Below, one piece after another: positions 5,490 to 5,882 of a stretch of DNA of 5,882 bases; position 1 is the stretch's first letter; every line of letters starts with the position of its first letter. Source of the DNA: JBMCLJ01 sp048615375 (lineage in GTDB: Bacteria > Patescibacteriota > Dojkabacteria > JAOAGR01); NCBI GenBank assembly GCA_048615375.1, contig JBMCLJ010000087.1, positions 1-5,882 of the forward strand, given 5' to 3'. The notes beneath the pieces are model-generated. The model searched no databases and was not told the DNA's origin. It saw nothing but the letters and a program-made list of their open reading frames with translations. Position numbers and translations under genes: made by a program.

Positions 5490-5771
5490 TTACACTTCAT
5501 ACATCTCCCTATCATAGCAAAGAATCTCAAGTCTTAACTCATCAAGAGCAAGTTGAAGTTCTGGAGATGCTTCCGGAACTTCCAGTCGCAAAACAGTCAT
5601 TCCATCCTCTCCCCTCAATTCTGAAAGATTAAAACATTTAAGTTTAACCTCTTCAGCTAAATACTCAGGCAGGCTGTAAATGATCCCGTTAATTATCTCA
5701 TCCAGTTTTGAGCCGCTTAGTGTTTCAGTATATCTTTCCAGATCTTCTCTGGTTACAACTATTTGTGTCAT
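5490..5771 (-). CDS. Hypothetical acidic protein, 93 residues
   Basis: I do not recognise a family. The product is strongly acidic: about 21 Asp/Glu against 9 Lys/Arg. It has no signal peptide, membrane segment or tryptophan and only two cysteines (C46 and C85), so it is probably a small soluble cytoplasmic protein. The first part looks helical (residues about 7-40). The second alternates a likely strand, MTVLRLEV (about 58-65), with a helix rich in Leu and Glu (about 69-84). It is called a gene because it is the only sizeable open frame there and has a good intrinsic terminator 27 nt after its TAA. The start at 5771 is uncertain: AGGT lies 15 nt upstream, and an out-of-frame ATG four bases upstream opens ATG-CTA-TGA across it. 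No clear promoter is visible. No function is proposed. Confidence 0.7.
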   Translation of the reverse strand: MTQIVVTREDLERYTETLSGSKLDEIINGIIYSLPEYLAEEVKLKCFNLSELRGEDGMTVLRLEVPEASPELQLALDELRLEILCYDREMYEV

Positions 5772-5801
5772 AGCATTATTGCACTTACCTACTTGCTAAA
5801 C

Positions 5802-5825
5802 ATATACTTCCGCGAAGTGCTATAT
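5802..5825. repeat. Interrupted hairpin upstream of the 93-codon gene
   Basis: ATATACTTC (5802-5810), loop CGC, then GAAG (5814-5817), a TGC bulge and TATAT (5821-5825) form a nine-pair interrupted stem. It lies about 30 bp before the hypothetical gene. On the minus strand GTTTAG follows, too poor a T tract for a confident terminator. It may be a weak terminator of a gene beyond the window, a leader structure or an operator. The rest of 5772-5882 shows nothing else I can support. Confidence 0.35.
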
Positions 5826-5882
5826 ACGAGACCGTTGATTAACCCCTGTTCCTGGAGCCGGTGCTGTTATCAAGCAGTATTT

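Noticed and set aside
5820..5882. A minus-strand frame open from the right window edge to TAG at 5822-5820, possibly the C-terminus of a further gene.
   Set aside because: Only 20 codons are visible, and another minus frame is also open for 13 codons. No family can be judged and the stop lies inside the hairpin at 5802-5825. It stays possible but unsupported.

Overview
This is a compact, gene-dense bacterial window of moderately low GC (roughly 40% by eye). It carries housekeeping genes read with the standard code; rnhB ends at a TGA that behaves as an ordinary stop. I recognise no mobile element, CRISPR array, phage gene or rRNA. Several features resemble the candidate phyla radiation (Patescibacteria): a LysRS motif 3 reading GYGHAER rather than the usual GIGIDR type, an RNase HII that begins GIDEAGKGSWAG, very short leaders, and very tight packing. 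This placement is inference from remembered family patterns, about 50% sure, and I cannot name a lineage.

Left side, plus strand: a complete tRNA-Asp(GUC) with encoded CCA (102-178) has its own extended -10 promoter. It is followed by rpsT (ribosomal protein S20) and, 13 nt later, rnhB (RNase HII). rpsT and rnhB look like one transcription unit. Its promoter, TTGATA-18-TATAAT, lies so close to the rpsT ATG that the mRNA is probably leaderless.

Middle and right, minus strand: reading leftwards come a 93-codon gene of unknown function (5490-5771), a good intrinsic terminator (5433-5466), lysS (class II lysyl-tRNA synthetase) and clpC (two-ring AAA+ unfoldase). clpC runs tail-to-tail into rnhB and the two coding regions share 41 nt. 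No terminator is visible between lysS and clpC, but clpC has its own TATAAT promoter. A CIRCE-like (HrcA operator) sequence overlaps the -35 region, which suggests heat-shock control.

Together the window supplies translation components (tRNA-Asp, S20, LysRS), RNA/DNA hybrid repair (RNase HII) and protein quality control (ClpC). I see no clear new multi-gene system. The points most worth checking are the CIRCE-like operator, the repeated placement of TATAAT 5-14 nt before start codons, and substitutions in ClpC at functional sites (D1 pore-loop tyrosine, M-domain contact residues, ClpP-docking tripeptide).
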